Assembly: GCA_023053545.1 (NCBI GenBank)
Contig: JAKZAN010000005.1
Location: 806,001-870,000, forward strand
DNA: 64,000 bases
Direction of reading: 5' to 3'
From: Lepidurus packardi
Taxonomy: Eukaryota > Arthropoda > Branchiopoda > Notostraca > Triopsidae
The notes under the pieces were generated by a model, which saw nothing but the letters and a program-made list of their open reading frames with translations, did no database searches and was not told the origin of the DNA. Both the position numbers and the translations under genes were made by a program. Below are positions 42,481-51,101 of the stretch, in pieces (positions within the stretch are counted from its first letter, which is position 1; each line of letters opens with the position of its first letter).

Positions 42481-44176
42481 TTTATACCGGTTTCAACCGG
42501 TTTAAACCAGTTTAGATCGGTTTAATCCAGTTTAAACTGGTTTTTAGACCAGTTTAGACCAGTTTGAAACCGGTTTAAACCAGTTTTAAATCCTGCTTAA
42601 ACCATTTTCAACCGGTTTACACCAGTTTAGACCGGTTTAAACAATTTTAAGCAGTTTAGACCGGTTTAAACCAGTTTAAACCGGTTTTAAAAACAGTTTA
42701 GGCCAGCGAACACCGGTTTTAACCAGTTTAAACCGGTTTAGACCAGTTTAAACCAGTTTAAACCTTTTTTAAATAGTTTAAACCAGTTTCAACCGGTATA
42801 AAGCAGGTTAAATCAGTTTAAGAGGGTTTAGACCAGTTTGAACCGGTTTAAACCGGTCTAGACAGGTTTAAACCCGTTTTGACCAGTTTAGACCGGTTTA
42901 AACCACTAGAAACCGGTTTTTAAACCAGTTTTACCCAGTTTAAACCGGTTTAGACTAGTTTAAACCGGTTTAACCAGTTTTAACCAGATTAGACCGGGTT
43001 AAAAAAGTCTAGACCGGTTTAAACCGGTTTAGACCAGTTTAGACAAGTTTAAACCGGTTTAGACCAGTTTAAACCAGTTAAGACCAGGTTAAAACGTTTT
43101 AAACCGGCTTAGACCGGTCTAAAACGGTTTATATCGGTATAAACAAGTTTATACCGGTATAATCAAGTTTAAACCGGTTATTATACAAGTTTAGACCAGT
43201 TTAAGCCGGTTTAAACGAGTTTAAACCAATTTAAACCGGTTTAGATCAGTTTAAACCGGTTTTAACCAGTTTTAACCAGTTTAGACCGGTATAAATCAGT
43301 TTTGACCAGTTTAAACTAGTCTAAATGGTTTTAAAACCAGTGTAGACCAGTTTAAAGAAGTTTAAGCCGGTTATTAAACCAGTTTAAACCAGTTTAGACC
43401 GGTTTAAACCGTTTCAGACCAGTTTAGACCGGTTTAAACCAACTTAAACCAGTTTTGACCAGTTTAAACCAGTTTTTACCGGTTTAAACCAGTTTACACC
43501 GGTTATAAACCAGTTTAGGCCGGTTTAGACCGGATTAAACCGGTCTAAACTGGTTTAAAAACCGGTTTAAAATGTATTAAACCGGTATAAACTGGTTCAA
43601 ACAGTTTTTAAACCAGTTTAGCCAGTTTAGACCGGATTAACCCGGTTTAAACTGGTCTAAACTGGTTTAAACCGGCTTCAACCAGTTTAAACCAGTTTAA
43701 ACCGGTTAAGATCAGTTTAAACCGGTATAAACCAGTCTTTAACAGTTTAAGGTTTTTTAAACCAGTTTAGACCGGTATAAACCAGTTTTGACCGGTTTAA
43801 ATCAGTTTGGACCGGTTTTTAAACCAGTTTAGACCAGTTTATACCGGTTTAAACCAGTTTAGACCGGTTTAAACCGGTTTAAACCAGCTTAGACCGGTTT
43901 AAACCAGATTAAACCGGGTTTTAAACCAATTTAGACCAGTGTAAACTGGTTTAAACCAGTTTAGACCGGTTTAAACCAGTTTGGACCGGTTTTAACCAGA
44001 TTAAACCGGTTTTTAAACCAATTTAGACCAGATTAAACCGGTTTTTAAACCAATTTAGACCAGTTTAAACTGGTTTAAACCAGTTTAGACCGGTTTAAAC
44101 CAGTTTGGACCGGTTTAAAAAAGTTTAAACCGGTTTGTAAACCAGTTTAAAACAGTTTATACCGGATTTGACCGGT
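42481..44176. repeat. 10-bp minisatellite (ACCRGTTTAA), long array
   Basis: About 1.7 kb of a degenerate 10-bp tandem repeat, mostly ACCGGTTTAA, ACCAGTTTAA and ACCAGTTTAG, with occasional extra bases. It is the same unit as at 35157-35637. It ends in GACCGG followed by the T run of LINE B. No coding capacity seen. Confidence 0.95.
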
Positions 44177-44387
44177 TTTTTTTATTATCGAAAAAATCCA
44201 TCATAGGCTACCGCCTGTTGATGGTTCTTTATTTTACCATCACAGTGAATGTTTACCTTTACAATTTAACTGAACACAAACGAATGAAGAGTAGTAACCT
44301 CTTCTAAAATTGGGGGGGGGGGTGTAATGGGATACAAAGGGTAAAGATAATTTGGATTTTGTTACAGAGGGAGATTAATAAGTGCTT

Positions 44388-44667
44388 TCATAACTTAGCT
44401 ATCTTCTCCATTTCATGTGCAAATTTTGACAGGGCATAAAAGGTTCTGGGATCAGACAAGAAAATACGCGGATAAAAATGCACTTTTAACACAGACAGTT
44501 GTCGAAGGAATTTGGCGCGTTCGTGATTTAGTTGGGTACAATGTAAGAGAAGGTGGGGGACATTTTGTCTGGACTGGGATTGGCAGATACAGTCATCGCT
44601 AATTTTCCGCAGTTTCTCAGTCATCGCTGATTCAAGTATCTTTCCCATAACGGGAAGCAAAGAGATA
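44388..44667 (-). pseudogene. LINE B ORF2: RT motif remnant fused to C-terminal zinc finger
   Basis: Minus-strand reading from the edge of the GATA duplication: SLLPVMGKILESAMTEKLRK, the RT segment after R-P-I. Directly afterwards comes ISDDCICQSQSRQNVPHLLL, the Cys/His finger of the ORF2 end, then a basic tail ending EKIAKL at 44388. In an intact element several hundred residues of RT lie between these two parts, so there is an internal deletion near 44595. The 3' UTR (44177-44387) follows and begins, on +, with TTTTTTTTATTATCG. Confidence 0.75.
44664..44667. repeat. Target-site duplication GATA (left) of LTR element 1
   Basis: GATA directly before the 5' LTR (TGTAATG...) matches GATA at 51458-51461 directly after the 3' LTR. 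Four bases is usual for Gypsy integrases. Confidence 0.9.
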
Positions 44668-44673
44668 TGTAAT

Positions 44674-44766
44674 GACACTCTAGGTGACCTAGAAACACTT
44701 TAGTGTTTATGGCTCTGTAAGGACACTCTAGGTGACCTAGAAACACTTTAGTGTTTATGGCTCTGT
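44674..44766. promoter_or_regulatory. Duplicated U3 module with two dyads
   Basis: Two tandem copies of a 48-bp module upstream of the TATA box. Each holds TCTAGGTGACCTAGA (7-bp arms, one-base centre) and, directly after, AAACACTTTAGTGTTT (7-bp arms, two-base centre). Repeated dyads upstream of a promoter are typical of enhancer sites for dimeric factors. The factor is unknown. The same duplication is in the 3' LTR. Confidence 0.6.
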
Positions 44767-44846
44767 TGTGACCAAAGATTAAGACCTTTCTTCTGGCGAC
44801 AACAGGGCCATAACCTTTACAACCTTGTTGTTCAGTTATCGAAGGG

Positions 44847-44852
44847 TATAAA
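44847..44852 (+). promoter_or_regulatory. TATA box of element 1
   Basis: TATAAA in GGGTATAAAGGGC, 71 bases before the AATAAA signal. A matching copy lies in the 3' LTR. The position fits a U3/R promoter. Confidence 0.65.
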
Positions 44853-44992
44853 GGGCAGCAGGGAAGTTCGCCAAGTAGCCAGTGTGATTTCCAAGTGTAA
44901 CGAGCTGAGTCCGTGCGAATAAAAGTTATACAACAAAGCTCCAAAGTCTCTTGCGTTGCCTTATTTACCACTGCTCGTCAGAATCCTAAAAC

Positions 44993-44998
44993 GTAAGT
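44993..44998 (+). promoter_or_regulatory. Candidate splice donor in U5 of element 1
   Basis: AAAAC followed by GTAAGT, a full consensus 5' splice site, 26 bases before the LTR end. Paired with the acceptor at 49290-49291 it would remove gag and pol and place the env ATG just after the junction. Confidence 0.55.
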
Positions 44999-45024
44999 AC
45001 AGCGTTTAAATAGTAACGTTACAT

Positions 45025-45042
45025 TGGTGGCAGCGGAACAGA
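45025..45042 (+). other. Primer binding site of element 1
   Basis: TGGTGGCAGCGGAACAGA starts one base after the 5' LTR. TGG complements the CCA end of a tRNA, as expected for minus-strand priming. I cannot name the tRNA from memory. Confidence 0.7.
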
Positions 45043-45089
45043 ACCAGAAGCCCCGATACGCGGCAAGCAATAGTTATCTCTATAACACA

Positions 45090-46211
45090 ATGGCTGAAGC
45101 CTCGTCCACGCAAAACTATACGTTCTCCGAACAGCAGTTCGAAAAACTCTTCTTTCCCCTCTTAAATCACTCGTTACTGACGGAGTTGCCACGCTTCACG
45201 GGAACAAAACCCGGACCTACAGTACGGGATTTTCTTACCGAAGTCGATCGAAAAGCACATTTTGCAAAATGGGACGAAGATACAAAACTCCGTATGGCGG
45301 CACAAAAACTCGCAGGGAAAGCAGGAGAGTATTACGACGAGTTAAGGCACAGCAACCTTATTAAAACGTTTGTCGATTTCGAAACATATCTGAAAGATCG
45401 TTTCGTTGTCGACAAACACTCGGAAACTGAATTACTCGAAGCCCTACAGACCTGTTCCCAAAGCAAGGATCAGCCGGTGAGAGAATTTGCTGACGTTATC
45501 AGACGACTTGCAAGGCAGCTGCAGGAGCATGGCCCGGGCCTCTCCCCTACAGTAGCAATACAAAAAGAACGCGAAGCAAATTTCGATCGCGGTATGAAGT
45601 CGAATTTCGTTCGCGGTCTCCTACCGCACTTAAAACGGTACGTGCTCGATAGGGAACCTGAAACGTTCACGGAAGCCGTTAATCTGTCAGTAAAACAAGA
45701 GCGGAACGAAAAAATCGTCCCAACCGCCATCGCCGCTCAAGATCTAATAGCACAACTACAAGAGACAGTCGCAGCGCTTAATCTTAAAGCTTCTAGCGAA
45801 CGACGGCCCGCAAATCGTTCCCGCAGCCCATCTACAGAACGCCACCCGTTCAATACAGCACGTTACCGTGAGCGAAGCCCCTCAAATTACGATCCCCAAC
45901 AACCCTACGAAAGATTAGATAGGGGACAAAACTCATTTTCTCCTCAACAACCCTACGAAAGATTAGATAGGGGACAACATTCATTTTCTCCTCAACAACC
46001 AATCGAAAGATTAAATAGGGGACCAAATTCATATTCTCCACACAGAAGTCCATCTTCCGGACCGCGGCACGTCCGTTTTCAAAGGTCAAATTCACCTAGA
46101 CCCCCAGGGAATAGGCCAAACTTTACCTGCTATAGATGCGGAAAACTGGGACATACAGCACCCGTATGTAGGGCTCCCGCCCCTGTCCCTCGCCAGGCGT
46201 CAACAAACTAA
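45090..46211 (+). CDS. gag: Gag of LTR element 1
   Basis: 373 residues from the first ATG (MAEASSTQNY). The frame is open from the primer site but has no earlier ATG. Gag forms the particle and binds the genomic RNA. Residues about 35-200 show a Retrotrans_gag-type capsid region (RDFLTEVDRKAHFAKWDEDT, AGKAGEYYDEL, PVREFADVIRRLARQL). The C-terminal part is Arg/Ser/Pro-rich, holds three tandem 16-residue repeats starting QQPYERLDRG (45897-46040), and ends with one CCHC zinc knuckle CYRCGKLGHTAPVC at residues 347-360. Intact. Pol lies in the -1 frame and its open frame overlaps the gag end by about 40 bases (46172-46211). Confidence 0.93.
   Translation: MAEASSTQNYTFSEQQFEKLFFPLLNHSLLTELPRFTGTKPGPTVRDFLTEVDRKAHFAKWDEDTKLRMAAQKLAGKAGEYYDELRHSNLIKTFVDFETYLKDRFVVDKHSETELLEALQTCSQSKDQPVREFADVIRRLARQLQEHGPGLSPTVAIQKEREANFDRGMKSNFVRGLLPHLKRYVLDREPETFTEAVNLSVKQERNEKIVPTAIAAQDLIAQLQETVAALNLKASSERRPANRSRSPSTERHPFNTARYRERSPSNYDPQQPYERLDRGQNSFSPQQPYERLDRGQHSFSPQQPIERLNRGPNSYSPHRSPSSGPRHVRFQRSNSPRPPGNRPNFTCYRCGKLGHTAPVCRAPAPVPRQASTN
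45897..46040 (+). repeat. Three 48-bp in-frame repeats in gag 1
   Basis: Copies at 45897-45944, 45945-45992 and 45993-46040 encode QQPYERLDRGQNSFSP and two variants. The first two are almost identical at the DNA level; the third differs more. They are hydrophilic and basic and lie just before the zinc knuckle. Confidence 0.92.
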
Positions 46212-49207
46212 CGGTGCCGGTTGTAAATAACAAAGGTCAACCGGCACTTCCCCTAAACAATATAAAACCCTTTGACTCACCCAAAATCTTTAAAAATCGG
46301 ATACTCTGTAAAATTTTTATCGGAAAAACCCCTATTAGAGCCTTAGTAGACACAGGGGCTGGATTAACAGTTCTCCACTATCGAGCGTTCAAATTGCTCG
46401 ACCGAGCTTTGCGAACACACATGATCCCCACACATACAAGGTTAACGTCGGCAACCGGAGAAGCAATCCCAACGATGGGATGCTTCATACTACCATTAAC
46501 AGTCGCGGACAAAACTATAAGCCTTAAATGTCATGTCGTCTACAAGCTTTCCCACGAATGTATCCTTGGAATGGACGCTATCCGCTCCCTAAAAATGATC
46601 ATCGACGGGTCTAAAATGGCAATTCACATACCCAGGGTAGGCCAAGTAGAGACACTGAATCAAATCAATTTAGCTCGAGAACAGTATTTTCCCGTTATCA
46701 ACCCACAACTAGTATACATACCTGCCAGATCCAAATGCATGATATATGGGGTGTCCAAAACGTGCCCCCTGTCTACCGGATACTTCCGACAAGCTTTATA
46801 CCCCAGCCTACTGGAAATGCCCCCTTCCCCCACTAGCCTATACGCAGAATATGCCATTGTCAACATCAATGCACATAGGATCCCCATTTGTGTCTATAAT
46901 GAAGGGAACAATGTGGTCGCAATAAAACGCGGGACGGAACTGGGATCATTATCAGATGCCGAAAAAATCATAGCCGTCCAAAATTTCCATAAACCCAGGT
47001 GCACCAAAGACGTCCGATCTTTTCTAGGGCTCTCAAACTATTACAGGCGGTTTATAAAAAATTACGCTATTATAGCAAACCCCCTTACTAAACTAACGAG
47101 CAAATATAGTACATTTCGATGGGATGAACAAACTCACAATGCATTTTCCACACTCAAACTGGCCCTAACAAAACATCCCGTACTAGCTTACCCGGACTTC
47201 ACGAAGCCTTTTACACTTTTCACCGAGGCTTCTAACACAGCACTCGGAGTGGTTCTGGCACAATTCCAGAATAACCGCGAAGTAGTAATCGCATACGCCA
47301 GCCGTAAGCTCAACCCGGCGGAATCACGCTACGCTACAGTTGAAAGGGAAGCACTAGCGGTCGTGTTCGCCGTAAAACACTTTCATGCATATCTATACGG
47401 ACGAAAGTTCGAAGTCGTGACAGACCACAACCCGTTGAAATGGTTAATGACAAATAAAGATCATACGTCTAAACTGTCACGCTGGGCTTTGCGGCTACAG
47501 GAATACGATTTTACGATCAATCACCGACCTGGTAAGAAACACGGAAATGCTGACGGCTTGTCCCGTACCCCGGTCGCCATAATTACAGGCGAAGATAACT
47601 TCACGATAGCAACATTCGTCCTAGAACAGCAGAAGGACCCAGCTTGTTCCAAATTGCTGCAACTCTTATCAGGAAATTCATCCCCAATATTGCAGAAAAT
47701 GAACTCACACTGGAAACAAAAATCGCACGAATATCTGCTAAACTCCGACGGCATCCTCTGTCGCCTACGGCCCAGCATTCACGATAGTAAAACCCTAGTC
47801 CCACTCCCAATTGTCCCCGAGACCTTACGAACGGTTATCCTATCCAGTCTACACGACCACAAAACCGCAGGACATCTGGCCATACAAAAAACGTATAATA
47901 AAATCCTAGCCCGGTACTATTGGGTAGGCCTCTATAGGGACGTAAAGAAGTACATACGGTCCTGCCCATCTTGCAATAAACGCAAATCACCCACAAAAAC
48001 CCTTAGGGCCCCATTAATGCCAATGCCTATAGCAGAGCTCCCCTTCGACAGAATTGCCGTCGACGTCCTCGGCCCGCTTCCGGGTACACCTCGAGGAAAC
48101 AAATACATAATAGTTTTCACAGACTATTTAACTAAATGGCCAGAAGCTTACGCCATACCCGACCAAAAAGCCGAAACCGTTGCGAAGTTATATTGCGAAG
48201 AATTGATTACAAGACACGGAGCACCTCGACACCTCCTATCTGACCAAGGCCCTAATTTTATGGCCGAATTAATAAAAAATATCTGCGCCTTCCTAAATAC
48301 CACCAAGCAAAGGACCACACCATACCATCCTCAGTGCGACGGCCTCACAGAACGGTTCAATAAGACTTTAGCTGATATGATCTCCCATTATGTAAATGAT
48401 ACCCATACGGACTGGGACGAACACCTGCCATACCTCCTCCTCGCGTACCGAACCTCAATTCAGTCCTCCACATTAGAATCACCATTTTACCTGCTTTATG
48501 GTAGGGACCCAGCCCTTCCAATAGATTCCATATTGGCACCTAAATCAGCACAGGTACTCTCATACCCCGACTACAAAGAAAAACTGACATCACACCTCCA
48601 TACGGCATGGACAATCGCACAGTCGCACTTGAAAACAGCGCAAGAAAAACAAAAACAATATTATGACAAGACCGCAACCGAACGTCAGTTTCGCGTGGGA
48701 GACAAAGTGTACATGACGAAGCCCGCAACGAAACCAGGTCTTTCCAGGAAATTGGACTATAGATGGTCTGGTCCTTACCGGATCATTGATAGACCCTCTC
48801 CGGTTACAGCGACACTAATCGACCCCATCTCCTGTAAAAAGCATACAGTACACATAAACAGAGTGAAACAGTGTTGGGAATATGACGAGTGTAGGGATCC
48901 GAAAGTAGGAACACGGGAAGAACCCCGGCCAATGAGCCCCATACCGCCACCACCAACCTCCCCCAAAAGGCCCTCTAGCACAACTATACAACAGTACACG
49001 CCATCAAATTCCTCCGACAGCGCCACATATGCGGACATACTCCGCAGTCCTTCAAATCACCCCACCCCAATACCAATTGATAACGACCCTGAACCGCATT
49101 TTTTCACCCCAACAGTGTCGCCGAACAAAGAAGCAAGACCCCCTCCAACCTATTCTCTACGAGATAGACGATTAATAAATAAACCCTCCCGATTTCAACC
49201 ATATTAA
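46172..49207 (+). CDS. pol: Pol of LTR element 1: protease, RNase H, integrase; RT palm missing
   Basis: Open from 46172, probably reached by -1 frameshifting from gag; no ATG near its start. Residues below count from 46214. Protease: ALVDTGAGL (Asp46) and ILGMDAI. After IKRGTELGSLS (about 244) the sequence jumps to DAEKIIAVQNF and VRSFLGLSNYYRRF, the RT thumb, so the fingers and palm with the YxDD box are absent without a frame break. RNase H: FTLFTEAS has Glu338 where Asp is usual; EREALAVV (Glu379) and VTDHNP (Asp404) are present. Integrase: zinc-binding region ending RSCPSCNKRK, catalytic Asp617, Asp677, Glu713 (35 residues between the last two), then a GPY/F module (WSGPYRI). The C-terminal tail is Pro-rich. 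Confidence 0.92.
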   Translation, partial: GSRPCPSPGVNKLTVPVVNNKGQPALPLNNIKPFDSPKIFKNRILCKIFIGKTPIRALVDTGAGLTVLHYRAFKLLDRALRTHMIPTHTRLTSATGEAIPTMGCFILPLTVADKTISLKCHVVYKLSHECILGMDAIRSLKMIIDGSKMAIHIPRVGQVETLNQINLAREQYFPVINPQLVYIPARSKCMIYGVSKTCPLSTGYFRQALYPSLLEMPPSPTSLYAEYAIVNINAHRIPICVYNEGNNVVAIKRGTELGSLSDAEKIIAVQNFHKPRCTKDVRSFLGLSNYYRRFIKNYAIIANPLTKLTSKYSTFRWDEQTHNAFSTLKLALTKHPVLAYPDFTKPFTLFTEASNTALGVVLAQFQNNREVVIAYASRKLNPAESRYATVEREALAVVFAVKHFHAYLYGRKFEVVTDHNPLKWLMTNKDHTSKLSRWALRLQEYDFTINHRPGKKHGNADGLSRTPVAIITGEDNFTIATFVLEQQKDPACSKLLQLLSGNSSPILQKMNSHWKQKSHEYLLNSDGILCRLRPSIHDSKTLVPLPIVPETLRTVILSSLHDHKTAGHLAIQKTYNKILARYYWVGLYRDVKKYIRSCPSCNKRKSPTKTLRAPLMPMPIAELPFDRIAVDVLGPLPGTPRGNKYIIVFTDYLTKWPEAYAIPDQKAETVAKLYCEELITRHGAPRHLLSDQGPNFMAELIKNICAFLNTTKQRTTPYHPQCDGLTERFNKTLADMISHYVNDTHTDWDEHLPYLLLAYRTSIQSSTLESPFYLLYGRDPALPIDSILAPKSAQVLSYPDYKEKLTSHLHTAWTIAQSHLKTAQEKQKQYYDKTATERQFRVGDKVYMTKPATKPGLSRKLDYRWSGPYRIIDRPSPVTATLIDPISCKKHTVHINRVKQCWEYDECRDPKVGTREEPRPMSPIPPPPTSPKRPSSTTIQQYTPSNSSDSATYADILRSPSNHPTPIPIDNDPEPHFFTPTVSPNKEARPPPTYSLRDRRLINKPSRFQPY

Positions 49208-49292
49208 GAAAAAAAAAAAAAAAAAATCTGTTCTTTTCTTCTCTCTCATTTTTATGTAAGCACACGCGCATAATCTTAATGTTCCACTTAGG
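49208..49292 (+). promoter_or_regulatory. pol-env junction with candidate splice acceptor
   Basis: After the pol stop comes an A run (about 49208-49226), then a pyrimidine-rich stretch (TCTGTTCTTTTCTTCTCTCT), a possible branch site (CTTAAT near 49275) and TTCCACTTAG ending in AG at 49290-49291, one base before the env ATG. This is the arrangement of a 3' splice site and fits a spliced env message. Confidence 0.6.
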
Positions 49293-51056
49293 ATGCTCGT
49301 ACCACTAATTTTCGCCTCACTACGGCTGTTACTCGCTGCGCCGACCACGGTGACTGTGTGCAATTGTACGTCCTTGTCGAAAACCAATGTCGTAGACTTG
49401 GGATTGGTTACAGAATGCACAACAGCTCCTAGGACTACAGTTCCCGTCCATGTTACGTATCAACTTCTCGTGGCTCGCCAACCAACGACCACCCTTAAAG
49501 GATATGCCTGTAGCGCTTGGAGCCGTGAAAAACACATCAATTCATTCTTTTTCGGAGGAACCGACACAGTTATCACAAATAACAAACATGAGATGACCCC
49601 TGACGAATGTTGGTACTCCGTCAAAACCCTATCCTGCCATGGTAATAAGATGTCCAGCCTTAGTAAGAAATCGTGGGTTTTCGATCAAGAGCCAATAGGA
49701 ACCGCGAAATGGATGACGGAACAAAACTTTGCGTCAAGAAGCTGCCTACTCGAAGAAATTCTTCTTACTTCCGAGTGCCCAGACTGTCACTTGTCTTCTC
49801 CCTTCGGTACATTAAACAGCGTAGCAACTGATGAATTCGCGGTATCCAATAAAATTACTGTCGTATGGCGTTACGAGCCACTGCCGGAACCCTGTCGCTA
49901 TGATTATGTGCATGAACCAGCACCGGGTCTCCTCCTGCACGATACCACGAAAAACCAGGCTCGCATCCGCGACCCAAACGAGCAACTCGAGTATGTAGTG
50001 AACACAACCAGCGCAGACGTGTGCGGGGTACGAGCACTTCCCGTAATCAACTCCGCCGACCATTACATCGTATTAAACAGTACGGCTGCCAAGCCCCGCC
50101 AAGCCCCAAGTGTCGCTAATTACCGGCGTTTCTCTGACATCGGAGGAGCTCTAGCCGCACATTTCCAGTTCATAGAAGACGATTCGGTAGCAAGAGACAA
50201 AACACTCGCTTCGGAACTTCATTTCGTGGATTGCTTACACAAACGCCTTCTCCGAAGCCATTTGACGCTCGCGGCAGAATTCTCGGGCATCCTTACCGCT
50301 AGAGCTTTAAATTTAGGTACATGCCAGAAGGTCGCAATGGTGGGCGGAATGGCAATCGTCTCCCAATGCGCCTCTATGCAAATCCACTTCGACGCGGTAC
50401 AGACCCCTTGCGGCTATCAACCGAAATTCGGGAACTATACCATAGCGAAAGACGGTTGGTCCCTCTACCCCTTCCGGGCCTGCTACTGGGCTAATAACAT
50501 GGCAAATTTCAACGGGAAAGCCTACCGGTATATCAATAACTCGTGGTCAACCATATCCGCAGATACCACCTTGCCCACTGCAAAATGGAACGACTCCTTC
50601 CGTTTCGTCGCAGAAACGTCACTGTCCACATCCCTGAACACCCTATTGCACCCAAGCGACCCAGCTCGAGAAAACCTTAACGTCCTAACCGATCTCCTAT
50701 CAGTCCTGCAGGAACCAGGGACGCACCATATACAAAACGCAATAGTCGACGTTAAGTCCCGGGACAAGTGGAACTTCGCAGTCGACTGGTCGTACGGAAT
50801 CCGCGCTTCCCTTGTAGGAATCAGCCTTGCCATCCTCCCATTCGTGGCCATTCTCTGCCTGATCCGTAAATGTGCTAGCAACGACCCAACACGACTCAGT
50901 TGGCGAAGAACATGGATGTACGGTCAAGTAAGAAGCAACAACATCCCGCTGCAGGAGGTCAACAGCAGGCCAACACCTGAAGAACTCCAACAACCCATCG
51001 CGAGCAACGGGGTTGAAAGATCGCAATTGGCGAACCTCCTTAATCGCGTGGGCTAG
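49293..51056 (+). CDS. env: Envelope glycoprotein of LTR element 1, probable class III (rhabdo/chuvirus-like)
   Basis: 587 residues, intact. Residues 1-16 form a hydrophobic signal peptide (MLVPLIFASLRLLLAA). The ectodomain is Cys-rich with several N-glycosylation sequons. A transmembrane helix lies at about 505-525 (ASLVGISLAILPFVAILCLI), followed by a cytoplasmic tail of about 60 residues. I see no furin site and no F-type fusion peptide. Instead GYAC (70-73), FFFGG (85-89) and DECW (104-107) are spaced like the GY-x-C, W/F-F-G and EC elements of rhabdovirus G and related chuvirus glycoproteins, which are class III fusion proteins. That assignment is my inference from pattern only. Env genes of this type captured by arthropod LTR elements are known. 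Confidence 0.75.
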   Translation: MLVPLIFASLRLLLAAPTTVTVCNCTSLSKTNVVDLGLVTECTTAPRTTVPVHVTYQLLVARQPTTTLKGYACSAWSREKHINSFFFGGTDTVITNNKHEMTPDECWYSVKTLSCHGNKMSSLSKKSWVFDQEPIGTAKWMTEQNFASRSCLLEEILLTSECPDCHLSSPFGTLNSVATDEFAVSNKITVVWRYEPLPEPCRYDYVHEPAPGLLLHDTTKNQARIRDPNEQLEYVVNTTSADVCGVRALPVINSADHYIVLNSTAAKPRQAPSVANYRRFSDIGGALAAHFQFIEDDSVARDKTLASELHFVDCLHKRLLRSHLTLAAEFSGILTARALNLGTCQKVAMVGGMAIVSQCASMQIHFDAVQTPCGYQPKFGNYTIAKDGWSLYPFRACYWANNMANFNGKAYRYINNSWSTISADTTLPTAKWNDSFRFVAETSLSTSLNTLLHPSDPARENLNVLTDLLSVLQEPGTHHIQNAIVDVKSRDKWNFAVDWSYGIRASLVGISLAILPFVAILCLIRKCASNDPTRLSWRRTWMYGQVRSNNIPLQEVNSRPTPEELQQPIASNGVERSQLANLLNRVG

Positions 51057-51084
51057 ACGCCGGTTTACGCGAGGACGCGTCATT

Positions 51085-51101
51085 TTTCGGAGGGGGAGTA
51101 G
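51085..51101 (+). other. Polypurine tract of element 1
   Basis: TTTCGGAGGGGGAGTAG lies directly before the 3' LTR. The purine run primes plus-strand DNA. Confidence 0.75.

Larger units (their letters stand above)
44668..45023 (+). repeat. 5' LTR of element 1 (356 bp)
   Basis: Begins TGTAATG and ends CGTTACA, near-perfect inverted ends. U3 contains a 48-bp tandem duplication (44674-44721 and 44722-44766). TATA box TATAAA lies at 44847-44852 and polyadenylation signal AATAAA at 44918-44923. U5 contains a consensus splice donor GTAAGT at 44993-44998. Compared with the 3' LTR there is one difference (CATAACCTTT here, CATAACTTTT there). Confidence 0.97.

Noticed and set aside
44313..44325. G run followed by TGTAATG resembling an LTR end and polypurine tract
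   Set aside because: The similarity to the LTR start is limited to TGTAATGG and there is no LTR sequence after it; it lies in the LINE B 3' UTR.
44621..44971. Minus-strand frames across the LTRs of element 1 (also 51040-51405)
   Set aside because: The duplicated peptide comes from the 48-bp U3 repeat; the LTR is regulatory and not coding.
45024..45089. Extending Gag 1 upstream of 45090
   Set aside because: The frame is open but the only upstream start-like codon is TTG inside the primer site; the first ATG is 45090.
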